64,000 nucleotides of DNA from Corynebacterium bovis DSM 20582 = CIP 54.80. Lineage in GTDB: Bacteria; Actinomycetota; Actinomycetes; Mycobacteriales; Mycobacteriaceae. Made by a program: the position numbers and the translations under genes. The stretch lies in the NCBI RefSeq assembly GCF_030408615.1, contig NZ_CP047187.1, positions 1,426,001 to 1,490,000 on the forward strand, given 5' to 3'. Numbering within the stretch: the stretch's first letter is position 1; each line of letters starts with the position of its first letter. The notes under the pieces were generated by a model. That model made no database searches, was not told the DNA's origin, and saw nothing but the letters and a program-made list of their open reading frames with translations. Of this stretch, positions 17,714-26,686 are shown piece after piece.

Positions 17714-17725
17714 AGGTGACTGAAG

Positions 17726-18532
17726 GTGGAAGCTAATACCCGGCCCAGCGATCACACGCTGGTCATCATCCCGACGTTCAACGAGAAGGAGAACCTCCCC
17801 CTGATCGTCGACCGCGTCCGGACCTCGGAGCCCGAGCGGGTCGACATCCTCGTCGTCGACGACAACAGCCCCGACGGCACCGGTGACGTCGCCGACGCGC
17901 TGTCCGCGGCGGACGACCACGTCCACGTCATGCACCGCGAGGGCAAGGGCGGGCTCGGCGGCGCGTACATCGCCGGCTTCCACTGGGCCCTCGACCGGGG
18001 GTACGACGTCGTCTGCGAGATGGACGCGGACGGCTCCCACGCCCCGGAGCAGCTGCACCTCCTTCTCGACGAGATCGACGCCGGGGCGGACCTCGTCATG
18101 GGGTCCCGGTACGTCAAGGGCGGCCGGACCGTCAACTGGCCGGTGAGCCGGCAGTTCCTCTCGAAGGGCGGCAACGCGTACATCGCGATCGCCCTCGGCG
18201 CGGGGATCCACGACATCACGGGCGGCTACCGTGCGTACCGCCGCGAGGTCCTCGAGGGGATCGACCTCGACGCGGTGGACTCCGCCGGGTACGTCTTCCA
18301 GGTCGACCTCGCGTGGCGGGCCGTGGAGGAGGCGTTCGACGTCCGCGAGGTGCCGATCACGTTCACCGAGCGTGAGATCGGCGAGTCGAAGATGAGCGGC
18401 AACATCGTCTCCGAGGCGATGACGAAGGTCACGGTGTGGGGCGTCCGGCACCGGGCCCGCCAGATCCGTGACATCACCGGGGCGTTCTGGGACCTCGGCG
18501 TGAAGACGGTCCGGCACCACTTCGCCTCCTGA
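17726..18532 (+). CDS. ppm1: Polyprenol-phosphate mannosyltransferase Ppm1
   Basis: Family GT2 enzyme that transfers mannose from GDP-mannose to polyprenol phosphate, supplying mannose for lipoglycans and glycoproteins. It has 268 residues. Near the start is [12 protein letters not shown], then the metal motif [10 protein letters not shown] and the acceptor motif CEMDADGSH with the DAD triad. There are no membrane spans, so it probably relies on Lnt as membrane partner. GTG 17726 is chosen because GAAGGTGA lies about 7 bases upstream; this ribosome site belongs to a duplicated TGAAGGTG(A/G) unit. Confidence 0.93.
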   Translation: MEANTRPSDHTLVIIPTFNEKENLPLIVDRVRTSEPERVDILVVDDNSPDGTGDVADALSAADDHVHVMHREGKGGLGGAYIAGFHWALDRGYDVVCEMDADGSHAPEQLHLLLDEIDAGADLVMGSRYVKGGRTVNWPVSRQFLSKGGNAYIAIALGAGIHDITGGYRAYRREVLEGIDLDAVDSAGYVFQVDLAWRAVEEAFDVREVPITFTEREIGESKMSGNIVSEAMTKVTVWGVRHRARQIRDITGAFWDLGVKTVRHHFAS

Positions 18533-18533
18533 C

Positions 18534-18553
18534 CCGTGCCCCCCCGGGCACGG
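18534..18553 (+). terminator. Hairpin after ppm1
   Basis: Eight-base arms (CCGTGCCC and GGGCACGG) around a four-C loop begin 2 bases after the ppm1 stop. The hairpin lies between convergent genes and may serve both. No T tract. Confidence 0.5.
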
Positions 18554-18575
18554 GGCAGGCCCCCGGCCCGGGGCA

Positions 18576-18629
18576 GCCCCCGCCGACCGGGCCGCGCCCG
18601 GCACGGTGCCCCCGCCGACCGGGCCGCGC
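18576..18629. repeat. Perfect 22-base direct repeat
   Basis: Two identical 22-base copies (18576-18597 and 18608-18629; core GCCGACCGGGCCGCGC), 32 bases apart, fill the gap between the convergent ppm1 and MHS transporter genes. Confidence 0.8.
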
Positions 18630-19970
18630 TCAGCGGTCCTCGTCGGCGGGCCCTCCCCGGTAGAGGACGACGGCCGCGGTGCTCACCGCGCAGACCGCGG
18701 CCCAGAACACCCCGACCCACCACAGTCCACCGGGCTGGACGAGCATGAGTGACGCCGCGATCATCGGGGTCAACCCGCCGCCGACGGAGGCCGCCGTCTG
18801 GTACGAGACGGACGAGCCGGTGTAGCGCACCGCCGGCGGGAACATCTCGCCGATGTAGGAGGCGAGGGTGCCGAAGAGCATGCCCTGGATGACGCCGGTG
18901 CCGACGAGCACGGCGACGGCGAAGCCGGTGACGGACCCCTGGCCGAGCAGCATCGTCAGCGGCAGGGCGAGGACGACGCCGCTGACGCCGGCGACGCCGA
19001 GCATCTTCCGGCGCCCGATGCGGTCGGAGATGCGGGCCGCGAGCAGCGTCGTGACGAGGGTGAGGGCGGCACCGGCGGCCTTCCAGTTGAGGATCGTGCC
19101 CCGGGGTTCGCCGGCCTCGACGGCCATCGACACCCCCCACACCGTGACGAGGGCCTGCGTCACGTAGGGGCTCAGCGACGCGGCGAACGTGACGAGGACG
19201 CGGGGCATGTGGTTGCGGAGCAGGTCGGTGAGGGGGAACTTCCGCTTCTCGGTCTTCTCGGCGAGGGACTCGAACACGGGCGACTCGGCGACCTTCGCCC
19301 GGATGACGAGGCAGGCGACGACGAGCACGAAGGACAGCAGGAACGGCACCCGCCAGCCCCAGGAGAGGAACCCGTCGCCGGCGATCCACGTCATGAGGGA
19401 GAGCATGAGGGTCGCGGAGATCGCGCCGGCCGGGCCCCCGGCCTCGGCGAACGCCGCCGCGAAGCCCCGCTTGCCCCGCGGCGCGTGTTCGAGGGTCATG
19501 AGCATCGCCCCGCCCCACTCGCCGCCGACGGCGAAGCCCTGGACCATGCGCATGAGGATGAGGAGGAGGGGCGCCCACAGGCCGATCTGGGCCTGGGTGG
19601 GCAGGAACCCGATGGCGAGGGTGACGGTCCCCATCGCCATGAGCGTGATGACGAGCATCTTCTTGCGGCCGAGCCGGTCGCCGAAGTGGCCGAAGAAGAC
19701 GCCGCCGACCGGCCGGAGGAAGTACCCGACGGCGAGGGAGGCGAAGGAGGCGAACAGCGCCATGCCGGGGGAGAGGTTGGTGAAGAAGATCTTGTTGAAG
19801 ACGATCGAGGCGCACGTCGCGTAGAGGACGAAGTCGTAGTACTCGATCATGGTCCCGATGAAGCTCGACGCCAGGATGCGGCGGTGCTGTCCCCGCGTGA
19901 GCGTCGGGGTCGCGGGGCCGGCGGGCCCGGTGGGGACAGGGGGGACTGCGGGTGCTGCTGCGGTGGTCAT
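18630..19970 (-). CDS. MHS-family major facilitator transporter
   Basis: Proton-coupled metabolite symporter of 446 residues with about 12 transmembrane segments. The family pattern is clear: IGTMIEYYDFVLY in helix 1, GHFGDRLGRKKML between helices 2 and 3, and GFAVGGEWGGA in helix 5. These place it with ShiA/ProP/KgtP-type carriers; the substrate is not evident. The first 25 residues are Pro/Ala/Thr-rich. ATG at 19970 is chosen because it overlaps the stop of the upstream MBL hydrolase (ATGA), and the frame upstream is only its shadow. A shared operon suggests the hydrolase acts on what is imported. Confidence 0.88.
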   Translation of the reverse strand: MTTAAAPAVPPVPTGPAGPATPTLTRGQHRRILASSFIGTMIEYYDFVLYATCASIVFNKIFFTNLSPGMALFASFASLAVGYFLRPVGGVFFGHFGDRLGRKKMLVITLMAMGTVTLAIGFLPTQAQIGLWAPLLLILMRMVQGFAVGGEWGGAMLMTLEHAPRGKRGFAAAFAEAGGPAGAISATLMLSLMTWIAGDGFLSWGWRVPFLLSFVLVVACLVIRAKVAESPVFESLAEKTEKRKFPLTDLLRNHMPRVLVTFAASLSPYVTQALVTVWGVSMAVEAGEPRGTILNWKAAGAALTLVTTLLAARISDRIGRRKMLGVAGVSGVVLALPLTMLLGQGSVTGFAVAVLVGTGVIQGMLFGTLASYIGEMFPPAVRYTGSSVSYQTAASVGGGLTPMIAASLMLVQPGGLWWVGVFWAAVCAVSTAAVVLYRGGPADEDR

Positions 19971-20974
19971 GACCGTGCTCCGAAGGTGATCGTGTCGAGG
20001 TCCCGGGGGACGGAGAAGGCGCCGGGGAAGAGGTCGGCACCCCGCGACCAGGGGTCGTGGTCGACGGCCCCGGGGACGAGGTGGTGGAGGGCGAGGTGCC
20101 GGGCCCCGGCCTCCCGGGCGACGCGGCAGGCGCCCTCGACGGAGGTGTGGGACTTGTAGTGGTGGAGGCGGGAGGCCTCGGCGAGGGGGCCGGTGCGCCC
20201 GGCGTAGAGCTCCTCGACCCATTCGAAGTCGATGGCCTCGTGGAGGAGGAGGTCGGTGTCCCGGGCGAGCCGGACGGTGTTGGCGGTCTCGCAGGTGTCG
20301 CCGGAGATCGTCACGGACCCCTCGTCGGTGTCGAAGCGGAACGCGAAGGCGGGGGCGATGGGCGGGTGTTCGACGAGGATCGTCGTGACCCGCACCCGGT
20401 CGTCCTCGAAGACGGTCCAGGGTTCCATCGCCGGGGAGGGGGTGTGGTTCGGGTCGTAGCCGACGTCGCCGGGGACGGTGATCTCCTGCGGGCTGAACAG
20501 GTCGAGGGGGTTCGGCCGGAGGGAGTCGAGGATGCGGTCGTTGAGGTCGGTGGCGAAGGCCTCGACGGTCCTCTCCATGAGCCCGACGACGCCCGGGGTC
20601 GGACGGTCCGGGGCGGCGGGGCGCGGTGGGGTGTCCGCGTGGGGCGACACCTCGGGGAGCACGCCGCGGTCGCCGGGCCCGATGACGGGCACGGGCCGGT
20701 CGATGCGGTCCGCGAGGTGGTACGGGCTGAAGAGCATGAGGGCGGGGAGGTCCGCGACGTGGTCGGAGTGCAGGTGGGTGATGAACAGGCCGCCCCACCG
20801 GGCGGGGTCGAGGCCGGCGGCGGCCATCTGCTGGCCGGTGCCGTAGCCGGCGTCGACGACGTAGTGGCGGTCCCCGACGACGACGGCGGTGGAGATGCCG
20901 GTGCGTCCGGGGCAGTCGGTCCACACCTTGGGCCCGCCTGCCGTGCCGAGGGTGATGACGTGTGGCTGGATCAT
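19967..20974 (-). CDS. MBL-fold metallo-hydrolase (RNase Z/arylsulfatase-like)
   Basis: 335 residues. The metal motif THLHSDHVAD at about 86-95 and later ligands (SGDTCE, ALHHLVP) mark a two-zinc metallo-beta-lactamase fold of the RNase Z-like hydrolase group. Many such proteins hydrolyse small esters or lactones rather than tRNA, and pairing with an MHS transporter favours a catabolic role here. The ribosome site GGAAGGGG precedes ATG 20974. A -10-like AATACT on the minus strand (21024-21019) would give a short leader. Confidence 0.8.
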   Translation of the reverse strand: MIQPHVITLGTAGGPKVWTDCPGRTGISTAVVVGDRHYVVDAGYGTGQQMAAAGLDPARWGGLFITHLHSDHVADLPALMLFSPYHLADRIDRPVPVIGPGDRGVLPEVSPHADTPPRPAAPDRPTPGVVGLMERTVEAFATDLNDRILDSLRPNPLDLFSPQEITVPGDVGYDPNHTPSPAMEPWTVFEDDRVRVTTILVEHPPIAPAFAFRFDTDEGSVTISGDTCETANTVRLARDTDLLLHEAIDFEWVEELYAGRTGPLAEASRLHHYKSHTSVEGACRVAREAGARHLALHHLVPGAVDHDPWSRGADLFPGAFSVPRDLDTITFGARS

Positions 20975-21102
20975 CAGCGACCCCTTCCGGTCCGGTGAAC
21001 GTGACTGATGTTCCGGCCAGTATTCCCCCGCGGCCCGCAGTATGATCCAGATTACACTTCACAGGTGCAGCAATTAGTTGATGTCGACGATCAAGGAATG
21101 TG
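20975..21102. promoter_or_regulatory. Divergent promoter region, MBL operon / LysR gene
   Basis: 128 bases between divergent starts. AATACT (minus strand, 21024-21019) and TATGAT (plus strand, 21041-21046) are candidate -10 elements. The AT-richer stretch at about 21041-21080 is the likely LysR binding zone, as is usual for divergent LysR genes; no exact operator could be fixed. Confidence 0.4.
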
Positions 21103-22017
21103 ATGTCGGACTGGACGCTGCGACAGGCCAGGTACTTCCTGGCGGTGGTCGACCACGGCTCGGTGTCGGCCGCGGCCCGGGAGGAGCACCTCTCCCAGGG
21201 GGCGTTGTCGATGGCCGTCGCCCAGCTCGAGTCGGCCCTCGGGGTGCAGCTCCTCGTGCGGGGCCGGGCGCGGCCGGCGACGCCCACGGCCGCCGGTCTC
21301 CGGTTCGCCGACCGCCTGCGCCCCATCCTCGACCTCGCGGACGAGGCGGGGGCCGCCGCGCGGGGCCCGGACGGCGACCCCACCGCGGACCTCACCGGCG
21401 AGCTCGTCGTCGGCGCGTCGATGACCCTGTCGCCCCGGGTGTTCCCGCCGCTGCTCGAGGCGCTCCGCGACCGGCACCCGCGGCTGCGGACGCGCATCGC
21501 GGAACTCACCCCGGGTGAGCTGGAGGACCGCGTCCTCACGGGCGAGGTGGACGTCGGGTTCTGCTACCACCGTCAGCTGACCCGTGACCTCGCGGTGCAC
21601 CGCATCGGCGAGGTCTCGCTCCACGCCGTCCTCCCGGCGGACCACCCGCTCGCCGGCCGCCGCGGGGTGACGGTGACCGAGCTCGCCGGCCTGCCCGTCA
21701 TCCTCCCCGCGCTGTCGCCGACGACCCGCCTGCTCACGACGCTGCTGGAGCAGCACGGGCCCGCGCCGGACGTGCGGTGGACGTCGGTGAACCAGGAGAC
21801 GGTCCGGGCGATGGTCGGCCGGGGCCTCGGCTTCACCCTCGTCAGCACGGTGCCGGGCACGGCGGAGACCTTCGACGGGCGGCGGGTCGCCTACGTCCCG
21901 CTCGTCGGTGCGGAGCACCGGAACGCGCTGGTGGCGGTCACGGACCCGCGGCGTCGTCCCACCCGCGCGGTGACGGAGACGGTCGCCGTCGTGCGCGGGC
22001 TCCCGTCGTCCCCGTGA
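21103..22017 (+). CDS. LysR-family transcriptional regulator
   Basis: 304 residues: an N-terminal winged helix-turn-helix (TLRQARYFLAVVDHGSVSAA to ALGVQLLVRG, about 5-55) and a periplasmic-binding-like effector domain (from about 95). It is divergent from the MBL-MHS operon and probably controls it in response to a substrate. ATG 21103 is preferred to the in-frame GTG three bases earlier because AAGGAA (21093-21097 region) then has a workable spacing. Confidence 0.88.
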   Translation: MSDWTLRQARYFLAVVDHGSVSAAAREEHLSQGALSMAVAQLESALGVQLLVRGRARPATPTAAGLRFADRLRPILDLADEAGAAARGPDGDPTADLTGELVVGASMTLSPRVFPPLLEALRDRHPRLRTRIAELTPGELEDRVLTGEVDVGFCYHRQLTRDLAVHRIGEVSLHAVLPADHPLAGRRGVTVTELAGLPVILPALSPTTRLLTTLLEQHGPAPDVRWTSVNQETVRAMVGRGLGFTLVSTVPGTAETFDGRRVAYVPLVGAEHRNALVAVTDPRRRPTRAVTETVAVVRGLPSSP

Positions 22018-22033
22018 TGACGGGACCCGGGTC

Positions 22034-22083
22034 AGGAGGGGAGGGAGGGGGAGGGAAGGGAGAGGCGGGGAGGGGGAGGGGGA
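22034..22083 (+). repeat. G-rich polypurine tract
   Basis: Nearly 50 bases of G and A with many runs of three to five Gs, between the convergent LysR and DUF202 genes. It could fold into a G-quadruplex on the plus strand. Confidence 0.7.
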
Positions 22084-22122
22084 CGACGCCCACCACCGGG
22101 GTCCGCGACGTGGTGGCCGGGG

Positions 22123-22527
22123 TCAGGACCCGAGCACCGCGACGATGCCCAGGGCGCCGAGGACGATCACCGCGGCGGCGGTGCAGGTCACGGACACGGC
22201 GTCGGCGTGTCCGGCCTCGGCCCGGATGATGCGCGCCATGCGCCGGTAGCGGCGGCGCTGCGTCGTGTGGATCGCCGCGGCGACGAGCACGGCCGCCCCG
22301 GCCGGCACGACGACGACCGGCCCGAACTGGGGCAGCCAGCGGAGGAGCATCGACGCGACGACGAACATCGCGAGCAGCGTCCGCCCCCACGACATCGCGG
22401 TGCGTTCAGGCTGCAGGCCCGGGTCCGCGTGGGGGCGGGACGGGACGGCGCGCGGCGGACGGGCGGCGTCGTCCCCGGTGACGGCGGCGGCCCCGGTGGT
22501 GGTCCCGGTGCGGTCGGCGGAGGTCAC
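22123..22527 (-). CDS. DUF202 family membrane protein (second of pair)
   Basis: 134 residues. After a disordered 35-residue head comes GLQPERTAMSWGRTLLA, the DUF202 hallmark, then three hydrophobic segments. Function unknown; related to YidG/YidH. GTG start 9 bases after the stop of the upstream DUF202 gene, so cotranscribed. Confidence 0.8.
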   Translation of the reverse strand: MTSADRTGTTTGAAAVTGDDAARPPRAVPSRPHADPGLQPERTAMSWGRTLLAMFVVASMLLRWLPQFGPVVVVPAGAAVLVAAAIHTTQRRRYRRMARIIRAEAGHADAVSVTCTAAAVIVLGALGIVAVLGS

Positions 22528-22536
22528 GGTGCGGCC

Positions 22537-22944
22537 CTACCCGGTGACGAGGAAGACGATGACGGCGACACTCGCGGCGACGCCGATGACGCTGAGCAGC
22601 GGGATGATGAGCGGGACCGTGAGCGGCCGGCCGTGGCGCATGTTGAGCTCGGTGCGCCGCCAGCGGGCGACCGCGCCGAGGCTGATGAGCATGCCGACGG
22701 CGACGACGGACACGGCGAGCCCCCGGCGGACCGCGTCGTCGAAGAGGTGCCCGGCGAACGCCTCCAGGCCGATCCCCCCGGCGAGGAAGGCGAGGGAGGT
22801 GCGGATCCAGGCGAGGAACGTCCGCTCGTTGGCGAGGGTGAACCGGGGGTCGGGCTCGGTCCCGCCGGGGAGCACGGTCCGGGCGACCCAGTCCCGCTCC
22901 GGCTCGTCGGGCCGTTCCGGCGTCGTCCGGTCGGTGTCGCTCAT
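22537..22944 (-). CDS. DUF202/YidH family membrane protein (first of pair)
   Basis: 135 residues. DPRFTLANERTFLAWIRTSL at about 32-51 is the classic YidH motif, followed by three transmembrane helices. ATG 22944 is chosen because AGGAGG lies just upstream (spacing about 11) and a minus-strand -10 (TACGAT, 22989-22984) gives a leader of about 33 bases; the frame remains open further upstream. The two DUF202 proteins probably form one small membrane complex; function unknown. Confidence 0.82.
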   Translation of the reverse strand: MSDTDRTTPERPDEPERDWVARTVLPGGTEPDPRFTLANERTFLAWIRTSLAFLAGGIGLEAFAGHLFDDAVRRGLAVSVVAVGMLISLGAVARWRRTELNMRHGRPLTVPLIIPLLSVIGVAASVAVIVFLVTG

Positions 22945-23052
22945 CGTCCCCGCTCCTCCTGGTTGTTCACGGTCCACCCGGGGATCGTAACGCCACCGGG
23001 GCCGCCGCACCCGGGCTTCGGCCACCGCGGGGGAGCCGGCCGGCGGTCGGGG

Positions 23053-23433
23053 TCAGGCCCCGGCGTTCTCCTGCTCCTGCTGCTTGAGCAGCTTCACGGC
23101 GTGGCGGCGGCGCTTGCGGAGCAGCTCGATGCGCTCGTCGAGAAGCTCGTCGAGCTCCTCCAGGGACCGCCGCTCGAGGAGCATGTCCCAGTGGGTGCGC
23201 GGCGGCTTGACGGGCTTGGCCTCCTGCCCGTCGCCCTCGACGAGGGTGCCGGTCTGGCCGTTCTTGCACAGCCACTCGTTGGGGATCTCGGCGTCGTCGG
23301 CGAAGGGGACGTCGAAGACCTCCCCGGACTCCGTCCTGTACTTCACCATGCGCCGGGGGGCGAGGTCGTGGTCACGGTCGGTCTCGTAGGAGACCGCCCC
23401 CATGCGGCTGCCGCGCAGTACGCGATCTGCCAT
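23053..23433 (-). CDS. rbpA: RNA polymerase-binding protein RbpA
   Basis: Actinobacterial transcription factor that binds the primary sigma factor and stabilises open promoter complexes. It has 126 residues: a disordered N-terminus (ADRVLRGSRMG), a core domain (KYRTESGEVFDVPFA to PNEWLCKNG), a basic linker and the C-terminal sigma-interaction domain (RTHWDMLLERRSLEELDELL). One core-domain Cys is visible (EWLCKNG), not a full zinc set. It lies near ppm1 as in M. tuberculosis (Rv2050/Rv2051c). A minus-strand TACACT (23567-23562) may be its -10. Confidence 0.96.
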   Translation of the reverse strand: MADRVLRGSRMGAVSYETDRDHDLAPRRMVKYRTESGEVFDVPFADDAEIPNEWLCKNGQTGTLVEGDGQEAKPVKPPRTHWDMLLERRSLEELDELLDERIELLRKRRRHAVKLLKQQEQENAGA

Positions 23434-23598
23434 CAGTCATCAGTCCTTTCCCGGATCCTGGTCACACCCGTGCCAGTCCACACCTGGCCGTCCCGTCTCC
23501 GTGGTCACCCACCGGAATCAGTCCGCAGACACCGCTCGGGCGGGTCACGGGCAACTCTTTCAGTGTACTCGCCCGGCTCCGGCGTCGCACGCACCCGG

Positions 23599-23604
23599 TA
23601 TGCT
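23599..23604 (+). promoter_or_regulatory. -10 element, leaderless geometry
   Basis: TATGCT ends 6 bases before ATG 23611, with no ribosome site between. Confidence 0.5.
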
Positions 23605-23610
23605 GACCAC

Positions 23611-24045
23611 ATGCCGGTGCCAGAGTCAGACCAGTCACGTCCCCCGGAACGCGGCGGACAGCACGACTATTCCGCCTCCGCCGACGGCCCGGCCCGCCGT
23701 CGTCGCCGCGGCGACCGGCCCGTGCACTGCCTGTGGTGTGGCCGACCCATCACGGACAACCCGACGGGCCGCCCCCGCCGGTACTGCCGGCGCTCGTGCC
23801 GCCAGCGGGCGTACGAGCAGCGCAAGGCCGTCGACGGCACCGCCGTCCCGTCCGACGCGCTCATCCTCCCGCGGAGCGCCGTCACCGCCCTGGACGACCA
23901 CCTCTTCGAGCTCCGTTGCGCGGCCGAGGACGTCCGCACGGCCGTGACAGAGGGGGAGGAGGCCGACGGTCTGCTGGAGCTGTGCGACGAGCTGCTCGGC
24001 ATCCTCGGGCTCGTCGAGGAGGCCCGGGGCCGCCGGTGGGAGTGA
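23611..24045 (+). CDS. Small zinc-finger-like conserved protein
   Basis: 144 residues, divergent from rbpA. A Cys cluster, CLWCGRPI followed by RRYCRRSCRQRAYEQ (about 44-75), could bind one zinc and resembles short zinc fingers fused to a basic DNA- or RNA-binding helix. The C-terminal half is helical and acidic (FELRCAAEDVRTAVTEGEEA). Start fixed by the leaderless -10. Function unknown; proteins of this kind often sit beside rbpA or ppm1. Confidence 0.75.
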   Translation: MPVPESDQSRPPERGGQHDYSASADGPARRRRRGDRPVHCLWCGRPITDNPTGRPRRYCRRSCRQRAYEQRKAVDGTAVPSDALILPRSAVTALDDHLFELRCAAEDVRTAVTEGEEADGLLELCDELLGILGLVEEARGRRWE

Positions 24046-24061
24046 GCTCACCCCCACCCGC

Positions 24062-24067
24062 TAGCAT
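24062..24067 (+). promoter_or_regulatory. -10 element of yceI gene, leaderless geometry
   Basis: TAGCAT ends 7 bases before ATG 24075. This selects 24075 over the in-frame ATG at 24066. Confidence 0.45.
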
Positions 24068-24074
24068 GAGGTCC

Positions 24075-24782
24075 ATGCGCAAGGGAATCATCACACTGAC
24101 CGTCGTCGCGATCATCGTGATCCTTCTCGCAGGTCTCGGTCCCGTCGTCTACCGGTACGCCACGGACGAGGGGGTCCGGACGGCGAACCTCGGTGACGGC
24201 TCCGGCGAGCCGGCGTCGGTGGGTGTCGACGGGCACTGGTCCGTCGTCGAGGGGATCGGTGCGAACCACTCCCAGGCCGGGTACACGTTCGACGAGGTGC
24301 TCCCCGGTCAGCGGAAGTCGACGTCCGGGCGGGGCACCGGGGTCGAGGGCTCCTTCGTCGTCCGGGACGGCCGGCTGACGGAGGGGGAGGTGACCGTGCA
24401 GGTCGACTCGATCAGTTCGGACATCGAGAAGCGCGACATCAACGTCCGCAACCACATCCTGCAGAGTGACAGGTTCCCGACCGCCCGGTTCACGGTCCGC
24501 TCGCCGGTCGACGTCAGCGCCCTGCCGGCCGACGGCACGGCCGGGTCGGTGACGGTGCCGGGGACGCTCACGCTCCACGGGCGCACGCACGACGTCTCGC
24601 CGACGATGAAGGTCCTGCGCTCGGGGGACCACGTCGTCATGGAGTCCCACATCCCGGTCACCCGGGACGACTACGGTCTCCAGAGTCCGCAGTTCGTCGC
24701 CTCGGACATCTCCCAGGAGGGCACGATCGACGTCCTGCTCGTGCTCTCCAGCCAGGACGCCCGCCCCCTCGACGGACGGTGA
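24075..24782 (+). CDS. YceI family lipid-binding protein, membrane-anchored
   Basis: 235 residues. An N-terminal hydrophobic helix (ITLTVVAIIVILLAGLGPVV, about 5-24) exports or anchors the protein. The rest is a YceI lipocalin-like barrel beginning at about 53 (GHWSVVEG). Typical features are SDIEKRDINVRNHIL and GTLTLHGRTHDV. YceI proteins bind polyprenoid lipids; the ligand here is unknown. Confidence 0.88.
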   Translation: MRKGIITLTVVAIIVILLAGLGPVVYRYATDEGVRTANLGDGSGEPASVGVDGHWSVVEGIGANHSQAGYTFDEVLPGQRKSTSGRGTGVEGSFVVRDGRLTEGEVTVQVDSISSDIEKRDINVRNHILQSDRFPTARFTVRSPVDVSALPADGTAGSVTVPGTLTLHGRTHDVSPTMKVLRSGDHVVMESHIPVTRDDYGLQSPQFVASDISQEGTIDVLLVLSSQDARPLDGR

Positions 24783-24865
24783 CCGGCACCGGCCCGACCG
24801 GCCGCACCACCGCCCGCCCGACCGACAGCCCGACTGACCGACCGACCTCAGCGGAGGATTCCCAC

Positions 24866-25042
24866 ATGGACAAGCAGACCATGGTCATCACCCGGTGGCT
24901 GCGGCTCACCGCACTCGTCGTCTTCGCGGCGCTGATGCTGTTCCAGAACAGTCTCATCGGCTGGATCTTCGCCGCGGTCGCGGCGGTGTTCGCCGTCCTC
25001 ACGGTGGTCCAGCTCGTCCGGCTACGCTCGATGGACGACTGA
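24866..25042 (+). CDS. Small two-helix membrane protein
   Basis: 58 residues with two predicted transmembrane segments (LTALVVFAALMLFQNSLIG and WIFAAVAAVFAVLTVVQLV). A strong GCGGAGGA ribosome site precedes ATG 24866; upstream in-frame codons are Thr/Pro-rich spacer. Between yceI and mgtE; function unknown. Confidence 0.7.
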   Translation: MDKQTMVITRWLRLTALVVFAALMLFQNSLIGWIFAAVAAVFAVLTVVQLVRLRSMDD

Positions 25043-25226
25043 CCCCGGCGACCGACGACCGCCGGCCGTCGGCACCCTGACCGGTGCCGCGACCGGCATC
25101 CCGACCGGCACCGCGCTCCACGCCGCTCCACCCGGTGCGCCCCGTGCACCACCCCGGTTCCACCCTCGCTCCACCCGTTGCTCCACCCCGCCCGGCCCCT
25201 GCACCGACGACCCAGGAGACACCCCC

Positions 25227-26612
25227 ATGACCGAGGACCACTCCCTGCGGCGGGACACCGCCGTCCCGGCCATCGACCTCGAGGACGCAATCGACTCCGG
25301 CGACCTCGAATCCGTCCGCGCGTGGTTCGCCGCGCAGAACACCGTCACGATCTCCGAGGAGCTGGGACGGCTCGACCACGGTGAACGCGCCGTGGCGTTC
25401 CGCCTGCTCGAGAAGGACCGGGCGCTCGCCGTCTTCGAGTACATGGACATCTCGCACCAGCGGGAGCTCCTGGAGGCGCTGCGCAGCGACCGGGCCAGCG
25501 AGCTGCTCCGCGGGCTCCAGGACGACGACCGTGCGCGGCTCATCGGCGAGGCCCCGGCGACGGTGGCGTCGAAGATCCTCGCGGATCTGCCCGCGGACAA
25601 GCGGGAGGCCACCTCCCGGCTGCTCGGCTACCCGCCGGAGTCCGCCGGCCGGCTCATGACCCCGGCGCAGGCGGTGCTCGACCCGGACATGACCCGGGAG
25701 GACGCCCTCGACAAGCTGCGGGGGCGTCGCCTCCGTAACCGGGACATCGCGGTGCTCGCGGTGACGGACGAGACGCGGCGTCTCCTCGGCGTCGTGAACC
25801 TCTCCGACCTCGTCACGGCCGCCGACGGGGCGCGCGTCGGCGACCTCATGTCGAAGGAGACGCACAGTGTCCGCGCGACGGCCGACCAGGAGGTCGCGGC
25901 CCGGCTCGTCCAGGAGGCGGACCTGCTGGCCCTGCCGGTGGTGGACGAGGAGTCCCGGATCGTCGGCATGATCACCGTCGACGACGCGATGGAGGCCCTC
26001 GAGATCGAGGTGACGGAGGACGCCTACCGTGGCGGCGGTTCGGAGCCGCTGGGGGAGCCGTACCTCTCCGCGACGGTGTTCACGCTGGCCCGGAAGCGTG
26101 GGGTCTGGCTCGTCGTCCTCATCCTCGCGGCGGTGCTGACCATCAACGTCATGTCCACCTTCGAGGGCACGCTGAACAAGATCGTGGTGTTGGCGACGTT
26201 CGTGCCGATGATCATCGGCACCGGCGGTAACGCCGGCTCACAGGCGGCGTCGTCCGTCGTCCGTGCCCTCGCCGTCGACGAGGTCCGGCCCCGCGACCTC
26301 GTCCGCGTGGTGTGGCGTGAGGTGCGGGTCGGTCTCATGCTCGGCGCGTTCCTCGCGGTCCTGACGTTCCCGTTCATCGCGGTGATCTACGAGCCGCGGA
26401 TCGCGGCGACGATCAGTCTGACGATCGTGGGGATCTGCGCGTGGGCGTGCATCGTCGGCGGGGTGCTCCCGCTGGTGGCGAAGAAGATCGGTGTGGACCC
26501 GGCGGTGTTCTCGACTCCGGTGGTCTCGACGCTCGTCGACGCGACCGGGCTCATCATCTACTTCACGATCGCCCAGGTGATCTTGGCCCCGCAGCTCGCC
26601 GCGGCGGGCTGA
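25227..26612 (+). CDS. mgtE: Magnesium transporter MgtE
   Basis: Gated Mg2+ channel of 461 residues. An N-terminal superhelical domain (about 35-135), a CBS pair (about 140-260) that senses cytosolic Mg2+, then five transmembrane helices. The pore motif region (MIIGTGGNAGSQA) and the last helix (IIYFTIAQVIL) are clear. The ribosome site CCAGGAGA precedes ATG 25227. No Mg2+ riboswitch was recognised in the 184-base leader, which holds only GCTCCAC-type short repeats. Confidence 0.95.
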   Translation: MTEDHSLRRDTAVPAIDLEDAIDSGDLESVRAWFAAQNTVTISEELGRLDHGERAVAFRLLEKDRALAVFEYMDISHQRELLEALRSDRASELLRGLQDDDRARLIGEAPATVASKILADLPADKREATSRLLGYPPESAGRLMTPAQAVLDPDMTREDALDKLRGRRLRNRDIAVLAVTDETRRLLGVVNLSDLVTAADGARVGDLMSKETHSVRATADQEVAARLVQEADLLALPVVDEESRIVGMITVDDAMEALEIEVTEDAYRGGGSEPLGEPYLSATVFTLARKRGVWLVVLILAAVLTINVMSTFEGTLNKIVVLATFVPMIIGTGGNAGSQAASSVVRALAVDEVRPRDLVRVVWREVRVGLMLGAFLAVLTFPFIAVIYEPRIAATISLTIVGICAWACIVGGVLPLVAKKIGVDPAVFSTPVVSTLVDATGLIIYFTIAQVILAPQLAAAG

Positions 26613-26686
26613 CGCCGGGGTCGCGGCACGGCGGTCGGGGAGCCGACGGGGGCGGCCGGGGAGCCCGGACGAGGGGAGCGCCGCCG

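Noticed and set aside
18630..21539. One 969-codon minus ORF
   Set aside because: Only its last 446 codons are a protein (MHS transporter); the rest is a shadow of the MBL gene and LysR region.
25043..25226. Mg2+ riboswitch ahead of mgtE
   Set aside because: No M-box-like conserved elements could be recognised; only short GC-rich repeats.
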